DNA from: Prevotella lacticifex
GTDB taxonomy: Bacteria > Bacteroidota > Bacteroidia > Bacteroidales > Bacteroidaceae
DNA length: 64,000 nucleotides
Reading direction: 5' to 3'
Assembly (NCBI RefSeq): GCF_019973375.1
Contig: NZ_BPTV01000001.1
Coordinates: 434,001-498,000, forward strand
This document shows positions 53,024-62,252 of the stretch, piece by piece; position 1 is the first letter of the stretch, and each line of letters starts with the position of its first letter. The notes below the pieces were generated by a model. The model was given only the letters and a program-made list of their open reading frames with translations. It had not been told where the DNA came from and did no database searches. The translations under genes were made by a program, and so were the position numbers.

Positions 53024-53920
53024 ATGGCCGAGAAGGAATGGAAAGGCAATACGTTCGGTACCGCTTTCATGCACCGATGGCTCATCAGGGCCCTGCGCTA
53101 CAGCGACGTGAGGTTCTGGTATGCTTTCGCGGCGGTGTTCGTCATACCCTTCTGTATGATTTTCGCCAAGGGAGCGCGCACGTCGTGGCGTTATTTCCGC
53201 CGGCGGCATGGCTTTGGTCCCCTCCGGTCGCTGCTGATGACGTATGTAAACCTCACCCTCTTCTCGCAGGTCGTAATCGACAAGTTTGCTCTTTACGCCG
53301 GTAAGCGTATGAGTATCAAGGTTGTAGGCAGCGACATCTTCCGCCGTCTCGCTTCCGCCGACGATGGTTTCGTCATCCTCAGCGCTCATGTGGGCTGCTA
53401 CGAGATGGCTGGCTACGAGCTTGTTTCCGACCGTAAGATGTTCAATGCCCTCGTCTATGCCAACGAGAAGGCATCGGTGATGAACGGCCGCAGCCGGCTG
53501 TTTGCCGACAACCACATACGTATGATACCCATAACGAGCGACATGAGCCATCTGTTCCGGATTGAGGAGGCCCTCCGTGGCGGCGAGATTGTGAGCATCC
53601 CTGCCGACAGGGTGTTCGGTTCGAGGAGGACCGTCGGTGTCAGTCTGCTCGGTGCGGAGGCCTCGTTGCCGTCGGGTCCGTTCAGCGTAGCTGCGATGCG
53701 GGGTCTCAATGTCGTGGCCGTGAACGTGATGAAGACCAGCGCCAGGGGCTATACTGCCTACGTGGTGCCTATCGACTATGACAAGACGGCTCCGCGGCGG
53801 GAGCAGGTTCGGACTCTTGCCGACGGCTATGCCGCTGAGTTAGAGCGCGTTCTGCGCATGTATCCCGCCCAGTGGTACAATTTCTTCGACTTCTGGCATG
53901 ATGGTGCCGGGAATCGGTGA
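53024..53920 (+). CDS. LpxL-like lipid acyltransferase
   Basis: 298 aa from the ATG at 53024 (MAEKEWKGNTFG); a GTG at 53015 overlapping the ACP stop is an alternative. Hydrophobic segment near 30-50 (FWYAFAAVFVIPFCMIFAKG), then the lysophospholipid/lipid A acyltransferase signature SAHVGCYEMAGYEL (HX4E) near residue 123 and IPADRVFG. It likely acts at the inner membrane, transferring the ACP-bound chain to a lipid acceptor. Members of this family occur in aryl-polyene clusters. Confidence 0.88.
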   Translation: MAEKEWKGNTFGTAFMHRWLIRALRYSDVRFWYAFAAVFVIPFCMIFAKGARTSWRYFRRRHGFGPLRSLLMTYVNLTLFSQVVIDKFALYAGKRMSIKVVGSDIFRRLASADDGFVILSAHVGCYEMAGYELVSDRKMFNALVYANEKASVMNGRSRLFADNHIRMIPITSDMSHLFRIEEALRGGEIVSIPADRVFGSRRTVGVSLLGAEASLPSGPFSVAAMRGLNVVAVNVMKTSARGYTAYVVPIDYDKTAPRREQVRTLADGYAAELERVLRMYPAQWYNFFDFWHDGAGNR

Positions 53921-53971
53921 GGTGCCATCAGAGTAAAGAAAAGGATTGACTGAGGAAAAGATTATTTGACA

Positions 53972-55717
53972 ATGATAACGGTTCTGTCGCATAATATCAT
54001 ATCGCCCTTGGGCTCGACTACGGAGGACAACTTCCGGTCGGTGCTCCGGCAGCAGACGGCTGTGCGCCAATGGCATGGCCGCTTTGGTCCCGTCGGCGAT
54101 TTCTGTGCGTCGCTCTTCGACGACGGCAGCGGTGCCACGGACGGCCCCGCGGGGCTCTCGCGTCTGGAGCGTCTGGCTCTGAGGTCGATACGGGCGGCCC
54201 TGAAGGGCACGGATGTCGATACGGCATCAGACAGAACACTGCTCGTCCTGAGTACGACTAAGGGTAATGTGGAATGGCTTGCCGACGGCATCCATCCTCT
54301 CGAACGGGCACTGCCCGACAGCAGTGCACGGATGATAGCTACGGCGTTGGGCGTGACTACGGCCCCCATCGTTGTCGACAACGCCTGCGTCTCGGGTCTG
54401 GCAGCACTGACAACGGCCTGGCGACTGCTGATGATGGGGCGCTACGACCGTGCCATAGTGTGCGGTGTGGAGGTGCAGAGCAAGTTTATCATCTCGGGAT
54501 TCCAGTCGCTGAAGGCCGTGTCGCCGCTGCCATGCCGTCCCTTCGACATCGACCGCATGGGCCTGAACCTCGGTGAAGCCGCCGCGACAATAGTCTTAGG
54601 GCGTGGCGACGACAAGGAACACGGGTGGAAAATCGTTGACGGCTGTCAGCGCAACGATGCCTACCACCTCAGCGCACCGTCGAAAACGGGTCTCGGAGCG
54701 CGCATGGCCCTCACGCAAGCTGTCGGCGATTATCCCGCCGACGACATAGCTTTCATCTCTCCCCACGGCACGGCAACACTCTTCAACGACCAGATGGAGT
54801 CGGTGGCAATAGCCGGAGCAGGCCTCGGCAAGGTGCCGGTGGCGGGACTTAAAGGCTACTACGGCCATACAATGGGGGCCTGTGGGGTGATGGAAACGGC
54901 TTTGTCGATGTGTGCCGTCGATAATGGCATCGTTCCGTCGACGATGGGATTCGCCGAGCTTGGGGTCTCCGGTAGGATTACGGTAGCGGCTAACGCTGCG
55001 CCGACGAGCCGTAAGGGATTCGTGAAAATGCTGTCGGGATTCGGCGGATGCAATGCCGCTATGCTCCTGAGTAGCAATAAGAATGCAGCCGACCGAGCCA
55101 CGGCGGATTGCCATGAGGATGGTCCTTTGCAGGCGAAACATAATGTTCATATTACGGAATCGACTGTTTGCATCGACGGCAAGGTCATGCCGACACACGC
55201 TGTGGGCCGTCAGATGCTTACGGAGATATATAAGGGTGTCGTCGGCGACTATCCGCGGTTCTACAAGATGGACCTCCTGAGTCGCTTGGGGTTCGTAGCC
55301 ACGGAGCTCCTGCTTCGCGCTGAGGGCGGCGTGAGGTTCGTGGAACGCAGCGACAGGGCCGTCGTCCTCGTGGGACATTCCGGTTCTGTGCTTGCCGATA
55401 TGAACTATCTGTCGTCGATAAGCGATGCCGACGACTACTTCCCGAGTCCGGAACGCTTTGTCTACACGCTGCCGAATATCGTCACCGGCGAGATTGCCAT
55501 CCGCAATAAGTACCACGGCGAGACAGGATTCTACCTCTTGGCCGACAGAAACGATGCGTTCGTAGATGATATTCTCCGCTCGGCTTTCTGCGACCGGGGA
55601 ACAAACAGTGTCGTAGGAGGATGGATCGAATGTGGGAGTGAGACGGCGTTTGAGGCCGACTTGAGCATTTTCGAACGCAAAGCGGACGGCGGCGGAAGAC
55701 CTGCGGCGACAAAATAA
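53972..55717 (+). CDS. Ketosynthase with C-terminal ketosynthase-like half domain (second)
   Basis: 581 aa from the ATG at 53972 (MITVLSHNIISPLG). Residues 1-370 form a full FabF-like domain: DNACVSGLAAL (Cys near 139), ISPHGTATLFND, GLKGYYGHTMGACG, GFGGCNAAML. Residues about 400-575 resemble the N-terminal half of another ketosynthase (RLGFVATELLL; FVYTLPNIVTGEIAIRNKYH) but have no catalytic Cys, so they may act as a chain-length or docking module. The gene lies in the same run as its neighbours (51-nt gap before, ACP after). Confidence 0.86.
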   Translation: MITVLSHNIISPLGSTTEDNFRSVLRQQTAVRQWHGRFGPVGDFCASLFDDGSGATDGPAGLSRLERLALRSIRAALKGTDVDTASDRTLLVLSTTKGNVEWLADGIHPLERALPDSSARMIATALGVTTAPIVVDNACVSGLAALTTAWRLLMMGRYDRAIVCGVEVQSKFIISGFQSLKAVSPLPCRPFDIDRMGLNLGEAAATIVLGRGDDKEHGWKIVDGCQRNDAYHLSAPSKTGLGARMALTQAVGDYPADDIAFISPHGTATLFNDQMESVAIAGAGLGKVPVAGLKGYYGHTMGACGVMETALSMCAVDNGIVPSTMGFAELGVSGRITVAANAAPTSRKGFVKMLSGFGGCNAAMLLSSNKNAADRATADCHEDGPLQAKHNVHITESTVCIDGKVMPTHAVGRQMLTEIYKGVVGDYPRFYKMDLLSRLGFVATELLLRAEGGVRFVERSDRAVVLVGHSGSVLADMNYLSSISDADDYFPSPERFVYTLPNIVTGEIAIRNKYHGETGFYLLADRNDAFVDDILRSAFCDRGTNSVVGGWIECGSETAFEADLSIFERKADGGGRPAATK

Positions 55718-55792
55718 TGATAATGTAAGAACTTGAGAATCATCTGCTTAGGCAGAAATAACGATATTGGAATATTAAACGTGAATAGCGAT

Positions 55793-56050
55793 ATGGAAGA
55801 ATTAATGGAAGAACTGAAACGCGAGATTATCAGCGTTCTGAACCTTGAGGAGATGACTCCCGCCGACATCGACGACGACGCGCCGCTCTTCGGGCAGGGT
55901 CTGGGGCTCGATTCCATCGACGCTCTGGAACTTATCGTTCTCATGGAGAAGAAGTACGGCATCCGTCTTGCGAGCGCTTCTGAGGGTAAGGATATCTTCA
56001 AGAGCATCCGTACTATGGCCGAATATGTGAGCAAGAACCGCAAGAAGTAG
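55793..56050 (+). CDS. Acyl carrier protein (second)
   Basis: 85 aa from the ATG at 55793 (MEELMEELKREI). Phosphopantetheine Ser in GLGLDSIDALELIVLMEKK near residue 43. Two different ACPs in one cluster is a feature of aryl-polyene loci. It ends directly against the next ketosynthase start (TAG then ATG). Confidence 0.92.
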   Translation: MEELMEELKREIISVLNLEEMTPADIDDDAPLFGQGLGLDSIDALELIVLMEKKYGIRLASASEGKDIFKSIRTMAEYVSKNRKK

Positions 56051-57829
56051 ATGGCTGGCAAGGGTATCGTCATAACGGGTGAAGGCATCGTCAGTGCCAT
56101 CGGCAACGATAAGAAGTCGGTGCGGACGGCTATAGGTGGATCGCGGACGGGTATCGGCGAGATGCGCTATCTGCAATCGGAGCATCACGAGCTGCCCGTC
56201 GGTGAGGTGAAGTTGTCGGACGACGAGATGAAACGGCTGTTGGGCATCCCCGCCGACAGGACGGTGAGCCGCACGACGCTGCTCGGAATCATGGCCGTGA
56301 GGGAAGCTTTGCGGCAGTCCGAGGTGGAAAAAGGAGCCTCGCGGCGCATCATCCTCATCTCGGGAACGACGGTGGCGGGTATGGATGTCACCGAGAAGAA
56401 TTTCGGAAAGATGCTCGCGGCCGCCGGCGACAAGCAGGAATCGTGCGACCTGAGCTGGCTCGGCCACCACGACTGTGGCAGTTGCACGGAGGATATAGCC
56501 CACTATTTCGGCATCTTCGACGACTTTACGACAACCTCAACGGCCTGCTCGTCAGCGGCTAACGCCATCATCCTCGGTGCCGATATGCTGAAGGCCGGCG
56601 ATGCCGATATTGTTGTTGCCGGTGGTACGGAGGCTCTGTCGCGGTTCCATCTCGATGGTTTCAACTCGCTGATGATTCTCGACCACGATATTTGCAGGCC
56701 GTTCGACAGTAGCCGCAACGGACTGAACCTCGGCGAAGGGGCCGCTTACGTGGTCATGGAACGCGAAGATGAGGCCCGGGAGCGTGGTGCCACCATCGAC
56801 GCCTGGCTTACGGGCTACGGCAATGCATGTGATGCTTACCACCAGACGGCCTCGTCGCCGGAGGATACCGGTGCGCAGATGGCTATGCGTGAGGCCCTCG
56901 CGATGGCCGGAATGAAGTCGGCCGACATTCAGTGGGTTCACGCTCACGGCACCGGAACGCAGAATAACGACAGCAGTGAGGTCGTGGCCATCGACCGGGT
57001 GTTTGGCGATACGACTCCGGTGGTGACCAGTACGAAGGGATTTACGGGCCATACCACGAGCGCGTCGGGTGCTATAGCCGCCGTTATCAGTATCCTCGCG
57101 ATGCACGACGGGTTCGTTCCGGTGTCGTTGGGAGCCGGGAATCCAATATCCAAGGCTATCCCCACGGCCCAGAGTCCGATAAAAACGGAGTTGCAGAACG
57201 TAATGGTCAATTCGTTCGGTTTTGGCGGCAACGACTCTTCGCTTATCCTCTCGGCTTCCGACAACGGATGCCAGCGTGAGGAATTCACAGGCAATATCGG
57301 TGTTGAGGAGGTGACGCGAGTGGAGAATAACAGCGTGGAAAACCTCAAGGACATAAGGCGTTACGTCAGTGCCATGGAGGCGCGAAGAATGGGAAAACTG
57401 CTGAAGAGCGCCCTGATGACATCGCTCCAGGCTCTCGAGACGGCTGCTGTGAGTCCCGATGCCATCGTTACGGCCACGGCGCACGGCTCGTTGGAATACA
57501 GTGAACGGCTGCTGACGGCCATGGCTACGGGCGATGCCTTCAAGCCGACATACTTCATGCAGAGCACACACAATACCACTGGCAGTACGATTGCCATTCA
57601 CCTTAAGTGTCATGGCTATAATACGACGATATCGCAAGGCCGACAGTCGATGCAATGGGCTCTGTATCAGGCTGAGTTGCTGATTCGGTCGGGACGCTGC
57701 AAGACGGTGCTCGTGGGCTGTCATGACGAGATGGCACCGCTCTTCGCTAAGTTCATGAGTATGGCGGGATTTGCCCCTGAACCCGAGGTAGCCTCTACGG
57801 CGATAGTACTGAGAGCGGTTAAAAAATAA
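56051..57829 (+). CDS. Ketosynthase fused to a ketoacyl-synt_2-like domain (third)
   Basis: 592 aa. Residues 1-410: full ketosynthase with TACSSAANAIILG (Cys near 166), WVHAHGTGTQNND, STKGFTGHTTSASGA and GFGGNDSSLIL. Residues about 430-590: a second module resembling the chain-length-factor-like ketoacyl-synt_2 family (FMQSTHNTTGSTIAIHLKCH; ISQGRQSMQWALYQAELLI), without a catalytic Cys in the usual place. In other bacteria these two parts are separate proteins that form a heterodimer; here they would be covalently joined. It immediately follows the second ACP. Confidence 0.87.
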   Translation: MAGKGIVITGEGIVSAIGNDKKSVRTAIGGSRTGIGEMRYLQSEHHELPVGEVKLSDDEMKRLLGIPADRTVSRTTLLGIMAVREALRQSEVEKGASRRIILISGTTVAGMDVTEKNFGKMLAAAGDKQESCDLSWLGHHDCGSCTEDIAHYFGIFDDFTTTSTACSSAANAIILGADMLKAGDADIVVAGGTEALSRFHLDGFNSLMILDHDICRPFDSSRNGLNLGEGAAYVVMEREDEARERGATIDAWLTGYGNACDAYHQTASSPEDTGAQMAMREALAMAGMKSADIQWVHAHGTGTQNNDSSEVVAIDRVFGDTTPVVTSTKGFTGHTTSASGAIAAVISILAMHDGFVPVSLGAGNPISKAIPTAQSPIKTELQNVMVNSFGFGGNDSSLILSASDNGCQREEFTGNIGVEEVTRVENNSVENLKDIRRYVSAMEARRMGKLLKSALMTSLQALETAAVSPDAIVTATAHGSLEYSERLLTAMATGDAFKPTYFMQSTHNTTGSTIAIHLKCHGYNTTISQGRQSMQWALYQAELLIRSGRCKTVLVGCHDEMAPLFAKFMSMAGFAPEPEVASTAIVLRAVKK

Positions 57830-57856
57830 TAAAATAATGGAATGGAATTCTAAAAT

Positions 57857-57872
57857 CGGCATAATTTTTGCT
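57857..57872 (+). promoter_or_regulatory. Possible sigma-54 promoter (GG-N10-GC)
   Basis: CGGCATAATTTTTGCT matches the sigma-54 -24/-12 pattern (GGCA and TTGC with the correct 10-nt spacing between GG and GC). It lies 137 nt before the small transporter gene. Single matches of this size arise by chance, so this is tentative. Confidence 0.3.
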
Positions 57873-58008
57873 TGTTGAAGAATGAATTACTTCCCAAAAT
57901 AAACTTGATATTGGTCTGACGACAAAAGAATGAGTTTTCCAAAAGCATGAATATGGGTTTTATTAATAGGAAAACTATGGTTCGGACGAGCTGATAATAG
58001 AATACAGA

Positions 58009-58365
58009 ATGATGTGGAAGATACTGCCATTGGCTATATTACAGAGTGCATTGCTTGCCGGAGGACAGGTGATGATGAAGATTGCCATGATGCGACTGCA
58101 TGCTTTCAGTTGGTCGTGGAGGTTCATAAGGAGTGTCCTTGTCGACTGGCAATTGGCTGTGGGAGGCCTGCTTTTCCTCTTGGCCTCGTTGCTGTGGATG
58201 TACATGCTGAAGGTCTTTCCGCTTAGCATAGCCTATCCGCTTGTGTCGCTGAGCTATGTTTTCGGCATGGTAGCGGCAGTCGTGGTGTTTCATGAGAACG
58301 TGACGCCGACGCGGTGGGCAGGGGTAGGACTGATAATGGCAGGCTGTTGTCTGATAGTAAAGTAG
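58009..58365 (+). CDS. Small multidrug-resistance/EamA-like membrane protein
   Basis: 118 aa with four hydrophobic helices (about 4-22, 45-66, 72-92, 98-116). Motifs ILQSALLAGGQVMMKIA near the start and LSIAYPLVSLSYVFGMV in helix 3 fit SMR/ArnE-like transporters, whose ArnE/F relatives flip lipid-linked sugars. In this cluster a lipid or precursor flippase role is plausible but inferred. Confidence 0.8.
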   Translation: MMWKILPLAILQSALLAGGQVMMKIAMMRLHAFSWSWRFIRSVLVDWQLAVGGLLFLLASLLWMYMLKVFPLSIAYPLVSLSYVFGMVAAVVVFHENVTPTRWAGVGLIMAGCCLIVK

Positions 58366-58537
58366 CTTATGATGGTTAAAATGGGAAACAATATCCCGTC
58401 GAAGGCAATAGAGAACCGATATTTTCGTATCATTAAATATGACGGAATTTTCCTCGGTGGACTGATTTCAGTGTCATCAAAGGGCGCGGATTCTGTCCCG
58501 TCAGACAGAAAAAGGATAAACATTGATTGAACATTAT

Positions 58538-59164
58538 ATGAAGATGAAAAAGATATTTGCTTTATTTATAGCTATTCTTGCGTTCGTAGGTGCGTCGGCG
58601 CAGAACTATTCGGTGGCGCAGGTGCGTCAGCGGATAAACTCCATGACGGCGCATATCAACACTATGAGCTGTAATTTCGTTCAGACGAAGAAACTGCACA
58701 TGCTCAAGAGCAGTGTCAGTTCGCGCGGCAAAATGTACTACAGTAAGCCCAACCGCCTGCGCTGGGAGTACACGTCGCCGTACCGCTATCAGTTCGTTAT
58801 GAACGGTCAGACGGTGACAATGCGCAACGCCCGCGGAACGAGCAGGGCCGATGTGGCTCAGAGTAAGGTGTTTAAGGAGATAACAAGGATAATGATGAGC
58901 AGCGTCGTGGGGTCGTGTGTCAACGACAGCCGCGACTTTAAGGTGGCACTGCAGGGAGGTGGAAACAACTGGCATGCGGTGCTGACACCACGGCGGAACC
59001 CTCTCCGGCAGATGTTCAGCTCTATCATCGTTTACTTCGATATGAGGCGGTCGACAGTCACAGCCGTCAAGATGACTGAGCGTAACGGCGATACCACGAC
59101 GATAAATCTCACGAATGTGAGGACAAATATTCCCATCAATGCATCGGTTTTCAATCTTCGTTAG
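58538..59164 (+). CDS. LolA-like outer-membrane lipid carrier
   Basis: 208 aa from the ATG at 58538 (MKMKKIFALFIAILAFVGASAQ, signal peptide). LolA-type half-barrel landmarks: NSMTAHINTMSCNFVQTKKL, GKMYYSKPNRLRWEYTSPY, then a run of alternating strands with FDMRRSTVTAVKMTE. In aryl-polyene clusters a LolA-like protein carries the lipid-linked product across the periplasm. The 3' end overlaps the next gene by 26 nt. Confidence 0.87.
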   Translation: MKMKKIFALFIAILAFVGASAQNYSVAQVRQRINSMTAHINTMSCNFVQTKKLHMLKSSVSSRGKMYYSKPNRLRWEYTSPYRYQFVMNGQTVTMRNARGTSRADVAQSKVFKEITRIMMSSVVGSCVNDSRDFKVALQGGGNNWHAVLTPRRNPLRQMFSSIIVYFDMRRSTVTAVKMTERNGDTTTINLTNVRTNIPINASVFNLR

Positions 59165-59750
59165 CTCCTTGGCAGTGGTGTTGTCGATGACGGCGGCGAA
59201 CGTGACGGATGCCGGTGGCGGTGCAGCGGCTTGCCAGTCGGTGAGCGATACTACCGTCGGCAAGTGCCCAAGAGCCTGTGATAGTGTCGCCGACACGTGC
59301 TGTGTGGCCGATACGGTCACGGCAGGAAACTCTTTATATCCTGAGGCTGAGGGCAGTAGGACGCAGTGCCTGGCCTTCGTGACGACACCGAAGGGGACGG
59401 TCAGCGGGATAATGATTCTCATCCACGACGGCGATACCATCCATGGCGCTATCGTGAACGAGTTCGGTGTGACCTTCGCCGACTTCGATTATCTCATCAC
59501 TCAGGATAAGGTGAAAGTCGTGAGCGTCGCTCCGATGCTCGACAAATGGTACATCAAACCGGTGATCAGCAAGGATATACGAAGTCTTCTGCACAATATC
59601 AGGAACGGAAAAACGTCATATACCGACGAGAAATATAAGATAGCTTATAGCGTAAGTGCCATGGACGGTACCGGGAAAGGGGAGGATAGTGATGATTCCG
59701 GCGCCGAAGGAAATGCCTTGAAGGACGATGACGGCAACCCGCAACCATGA
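59139..59750 (+). CDS. Exported protein of unknown function in the lipid cluster
   Basis: 203 aa. Hydrophobic signal (FSIFVSSLAVVLSMTAA) followed by a Cys-containing stretch (GGGAAACQS) that could be a late lipobox. The middle is beta-rich (CLAFVTTPKGTVSGIMILIHDGDTIHG; VKVVSVAPMLDKW), and the tail is acidic and disordered. It occupies the place where aryl-polyene clusters often carry a small lipoprotein gene, but I cannot confirm homology. The 26-nt overlap with the LolA-like gene indicates coupling. Confidence 0.7.
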   Translation: MHRFSIFVSSLAVVLSMTAANVTDAGGGAAACQSVSDTTVGKCPRACDSVADTCCVADTVTAGNSLYPEAEGSRTQCLAFVTTPKGTVSGIMILIHDGDTIHGAIVNEFGVTFADFDYLITQDKVKVVSVAPMLDKWYIKPVISKDIRSLLHNIRNGKTSYTDEKYKIAYSVSAMDGTGKGEDSDDSGAEGNALKDDDGNPQP

Positions 59751-59761
59751 ACTAAGACCTT

Positions 59762-61276
59762 ATGAACGAGCAAGTTAACGATAGTAAGTACAGCGACCTG
59801 CGCACGATAATGCACGAACGTGCCATCTGCGTGATTATTCCGACATACAATAATGGCGGAACCATCGGTCGCGTCGTCGACGAAGCTCTTCTCTATTGCG
59901 ATGATATCATCGTTGTCAATGACGGCAGTGATGATACCACGGCCTCCATTCTATCGTCGAAGAAGGGCATTGATGTGGTGGCTTATGAACGGAACAGAGG
60001 CAAGGGATACGCCCTGAAACGGGGCATCGAGCGGGCTTTGGCACGCGGTTTCGCCTATGCCATAACTATGGATGGCGACGGACAGCACTCCGCTTCCGAC
60101 ATTCCCGCGTTCGTGGAGGCTAACAGACGGTGGCCGGGAAGCATCATCCTCGGCAACAGAAACAAGGCGAAGATTGTGCGGTCGAAGGGCAGCAGCTTTG
60201 CCAACAGCTTCTCCAACTTCTGGTTTTGCGTCCAGACACTGCACCGACTGCCCGATACGCAGACCGGTTTCCGGCTCTATCCGCTGAAGAAACTCTACGG
60301 CTACCGTCTTATGACCGCCCGCTATGAGGCCGAACTCGGACTCCTCGTCTTCGCCGCCTGGCACGGAGTGACAATCCATTCCATTCCCGTCGACGTGTAC
60401 TATCCTCCCAAGGAAGAGCGCGTCAGCCACTTCCGGCCGGCCAAGGACTTCACCCGCATAAGCATTCTGAATACCATTCTTTGTATTCTTGCCGTCGTCT
60501 ACGCACTCCCTCTGTTCGTTCTGCGGACCATGATGAAATGGTTGCGTGTGGCGGCAATGACCTCGATACTTGTCGCCGTCGTCGTAATCTTCTGGCCGTC
60601 ACTGCTTTTATACACCAAGATTGGACCCATGACGGAGCGTAAGAGGTGGCGTCTGCACATGATAACATATCGTGTGGCGAGGCTTATAACAATGAAAATC
60701 GGGCTCCCCGGAGTCCATTTCACAATGACGGAGGATGCCTCTGCCGACTTCTCCCGCCCCTCGGTGATTATCTGCAACCATCAGTCGCATCTCGATTTGC
60801 CATACCTTTTAGCTCTGACACCGAAGATTATCTTCCTCACGAACAACTGGGTGTGGCACAGTAAACTGTTCGGATTCCTTATCCATGCGTCCGAATATTA
60901 TCCTGCTGCCGCCGGAATAGAGAATCTTATGCCCCACTTTCAATCGCTTGTCGACCGTGGCTACAGCATCGCCATATTCCCTGAGGGTACCCGTTCGGCC
61001 GACTGTAGGATAGCACGGTTCCATCAAGGTGCCTTCTATGTTGCCGAACAGTTAGGCCTTGACATCCAAACGGTTATGCTCTATGGCGCAGGAAAGGTGC
61101 TGAGGAAGAAGCGGCATATTCCCCATCGGGGCCATATACATGTTGAGGTTGGACGACGGTACAGTCATTCCGAGCTGGAAGCGATTGGCAACCGACGTGC
61201 TCTGACGAAGTACTTCCACCGCCTCTATAGGCAGAGATATGATGAAATGTCAAATAAAATGGAACAGGATGCATAA
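59762..61276 (+). CDS. Fused glycosyltransferase family 2 and lysophospholipid acyltransferase
   Basis: 504 aa. Residues about 18-235: GT2 domain (ICVIIPTYNNGGTIGRVVDE; IIVVNDGSDDT; MDGDGQH). About 235-290: two membrane helices. About 320-495: acyltransferase with HX4D motif IICNHQSHLDLPY near 340 and FPEGTRSAD near 410. The same fusion is known from aryl-polyene clusters, where it is thought to build the lipid anchor of the pigment. It overlaps the next gene by 8 nt. Confidence 0.92.
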   Translation: MNEQVNDSKYSDLRTIMHERAICVIIPTYNNGGTIGRVVDEALLYCDDIIVVNDGSDDTTASILSSKKGIDVVAYERNRGKGYALKRGIERALARGFAYAITMDGDGQHSASDIPAFVEANRRWPGSIILGNRNKAKIVRSKGSSFANSFSNFWFCVQTLHRLPDTQTGFRLYPLKKLYGYRLMTARYEAELGLLVFAAWHGVTIHSIPVDVYYPPKEERVSHFRPAKDFTRISILNTILCILAVVYALPLFVLRTMMKWLRVAAMTSILVAVVVIFWPSLLLYTKIGPMTERKRWRLHMITYRVARLITMKIGLPGVHFTMTEDASADFSRPSVIICNHQSHLDLPYLLALTPKIIFLTNNWVWHSKLFGFLIHASEYYPAAAGIENLMPHFQSLVDRGYSIAIFPEGTRSADCRIARFHQGAFYVAEQLGLDIQTVMLYGAGKVLRKKRHIPHRGHIHVEVGRRYSHSELEAIGNRRALTKYFHRLYRQRYDEMSNKMEQDA

Positions 61277-62120
61277 TCTCCACCATATAATCATAACCTT
61301 GGCGATGGCACTTCTGCCTCTGTGCAGCTCCGGACAAATAAACATCTGGAGTGGTACTGCCGTCCGACACGATGTGGAGATGACCCCATATCTTGCTCCT
61401 GGGCCCCATGCCCCGGCCGTTATCGTCTGTCCCGGAGGCAGCTATTTCTGGCACGATATGGACGGCGAGGGACGGCAGGTGGGCGAATGGCTCAGCCGAA
61501 ACGGCATCTCAGCCTTTGTCCTCCGCTACCGCACGGCCTATGTACCGGCCTTTGTCACCCACTACCGGCTTCTCTTCCGCGGCAACCGCTATCCCGATTG
61601 TCTCAACGACCTGAGGCAGGCTCTGCGCATTGTGCGCCAAGGGGCCGGCAAATATGGTATCAACCCCAGTCGCATAGGGGTTATGGGATTCTCGGCCGGG
61701 GGCCATCTCGCCATGAGCTCCGTAGAACTTCTGCCGCGCGAAGAGTGGCCGGCGTTCGTCGTGCCGGTCTATCCTGTGGTCACAATGACGGCACCATGTG
61801 TTCATAAACGGTCGCGGCGCGGTCTGCTCGGTGACAGTCGGGAACACAACAGAAGGCTCTGCGACTCGCTGTCGATGGAGAAGCACGTCCCCGCCGGCTG
61901 TCCGCCGGTGTTCGTTGTCAACTGCAAAGACGACCCAATCGTCAACTATCATAATGCCGAACTCCTCGATTCGGCCCTCACCGCCAACCATGTGCCTCAC
62001 CGGTACATACAGTATGCCACCGGCGGTCATGGCTTTGGAGCATCACAGACGAAAGGAACGGCTGAATGCCGCCAGTGGAAGGACGAATTCATCAGATGGT
62101 TCCGCGAAATCAGCCGTTAG
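61269..62120 (+). CDS. Secreted alpha/beta-hydrolase (BD-FAE/acetylesterase-like)
   Basis: 283 aa from the ATG at 61269, which overlaps the previous stop (ATGCATAA). Signal peptide about 1-23 (ALLPLCSSGQ). Esterase landmarks: VIVCPGGSYFWHDMDGEG (oxyanion HGG-like), nucleophile GFSAGGHLAMS near 150, an acid in NCKDDPIVNY, and His in TGGHGFG. The family usually deacylates sugars or xylan; here it sits between lipid glycosylation and export genes and may trim an acylated precursor in the periplasm (inference). Confidence 0.85.
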   Translation: MHNLHHIIITLAMALLPLCSSGQINIWSGTAVRHDVEMTPYLAPGPHAPAVIVCPGGSYFWHDMDGEGRQVGEWLSRNGISAFVLRYRTAYVPAFVTHYRLLFRGNRYPDCLNDLRQALRIVRQGAGKYGINPSRIGVMGFSAGGHLAMSSVELLPREEWPAFVVPVYPVVTMTAPCVHKRSRRGLLGDSREHNRRLCDSLSMEKHVPAGCPPVFVVNCKDDPIVNYHNAELLDSALTANHVPHRYIQYATGGHGFGASQTKGTAECRQWKDEFIRWFREISR

Positions 62121-62252
62121 GCTCTGACAGTCAGAGATATGCCGCCGGATGGTGGGGACATGACTCTACAGCGATACGGTTCCGGGGCTCCCGACGGTTG
62201 GAATCAATCCCCAAGATACTGAAATAAAGTCGGTTAACGATATAAGAACGAA

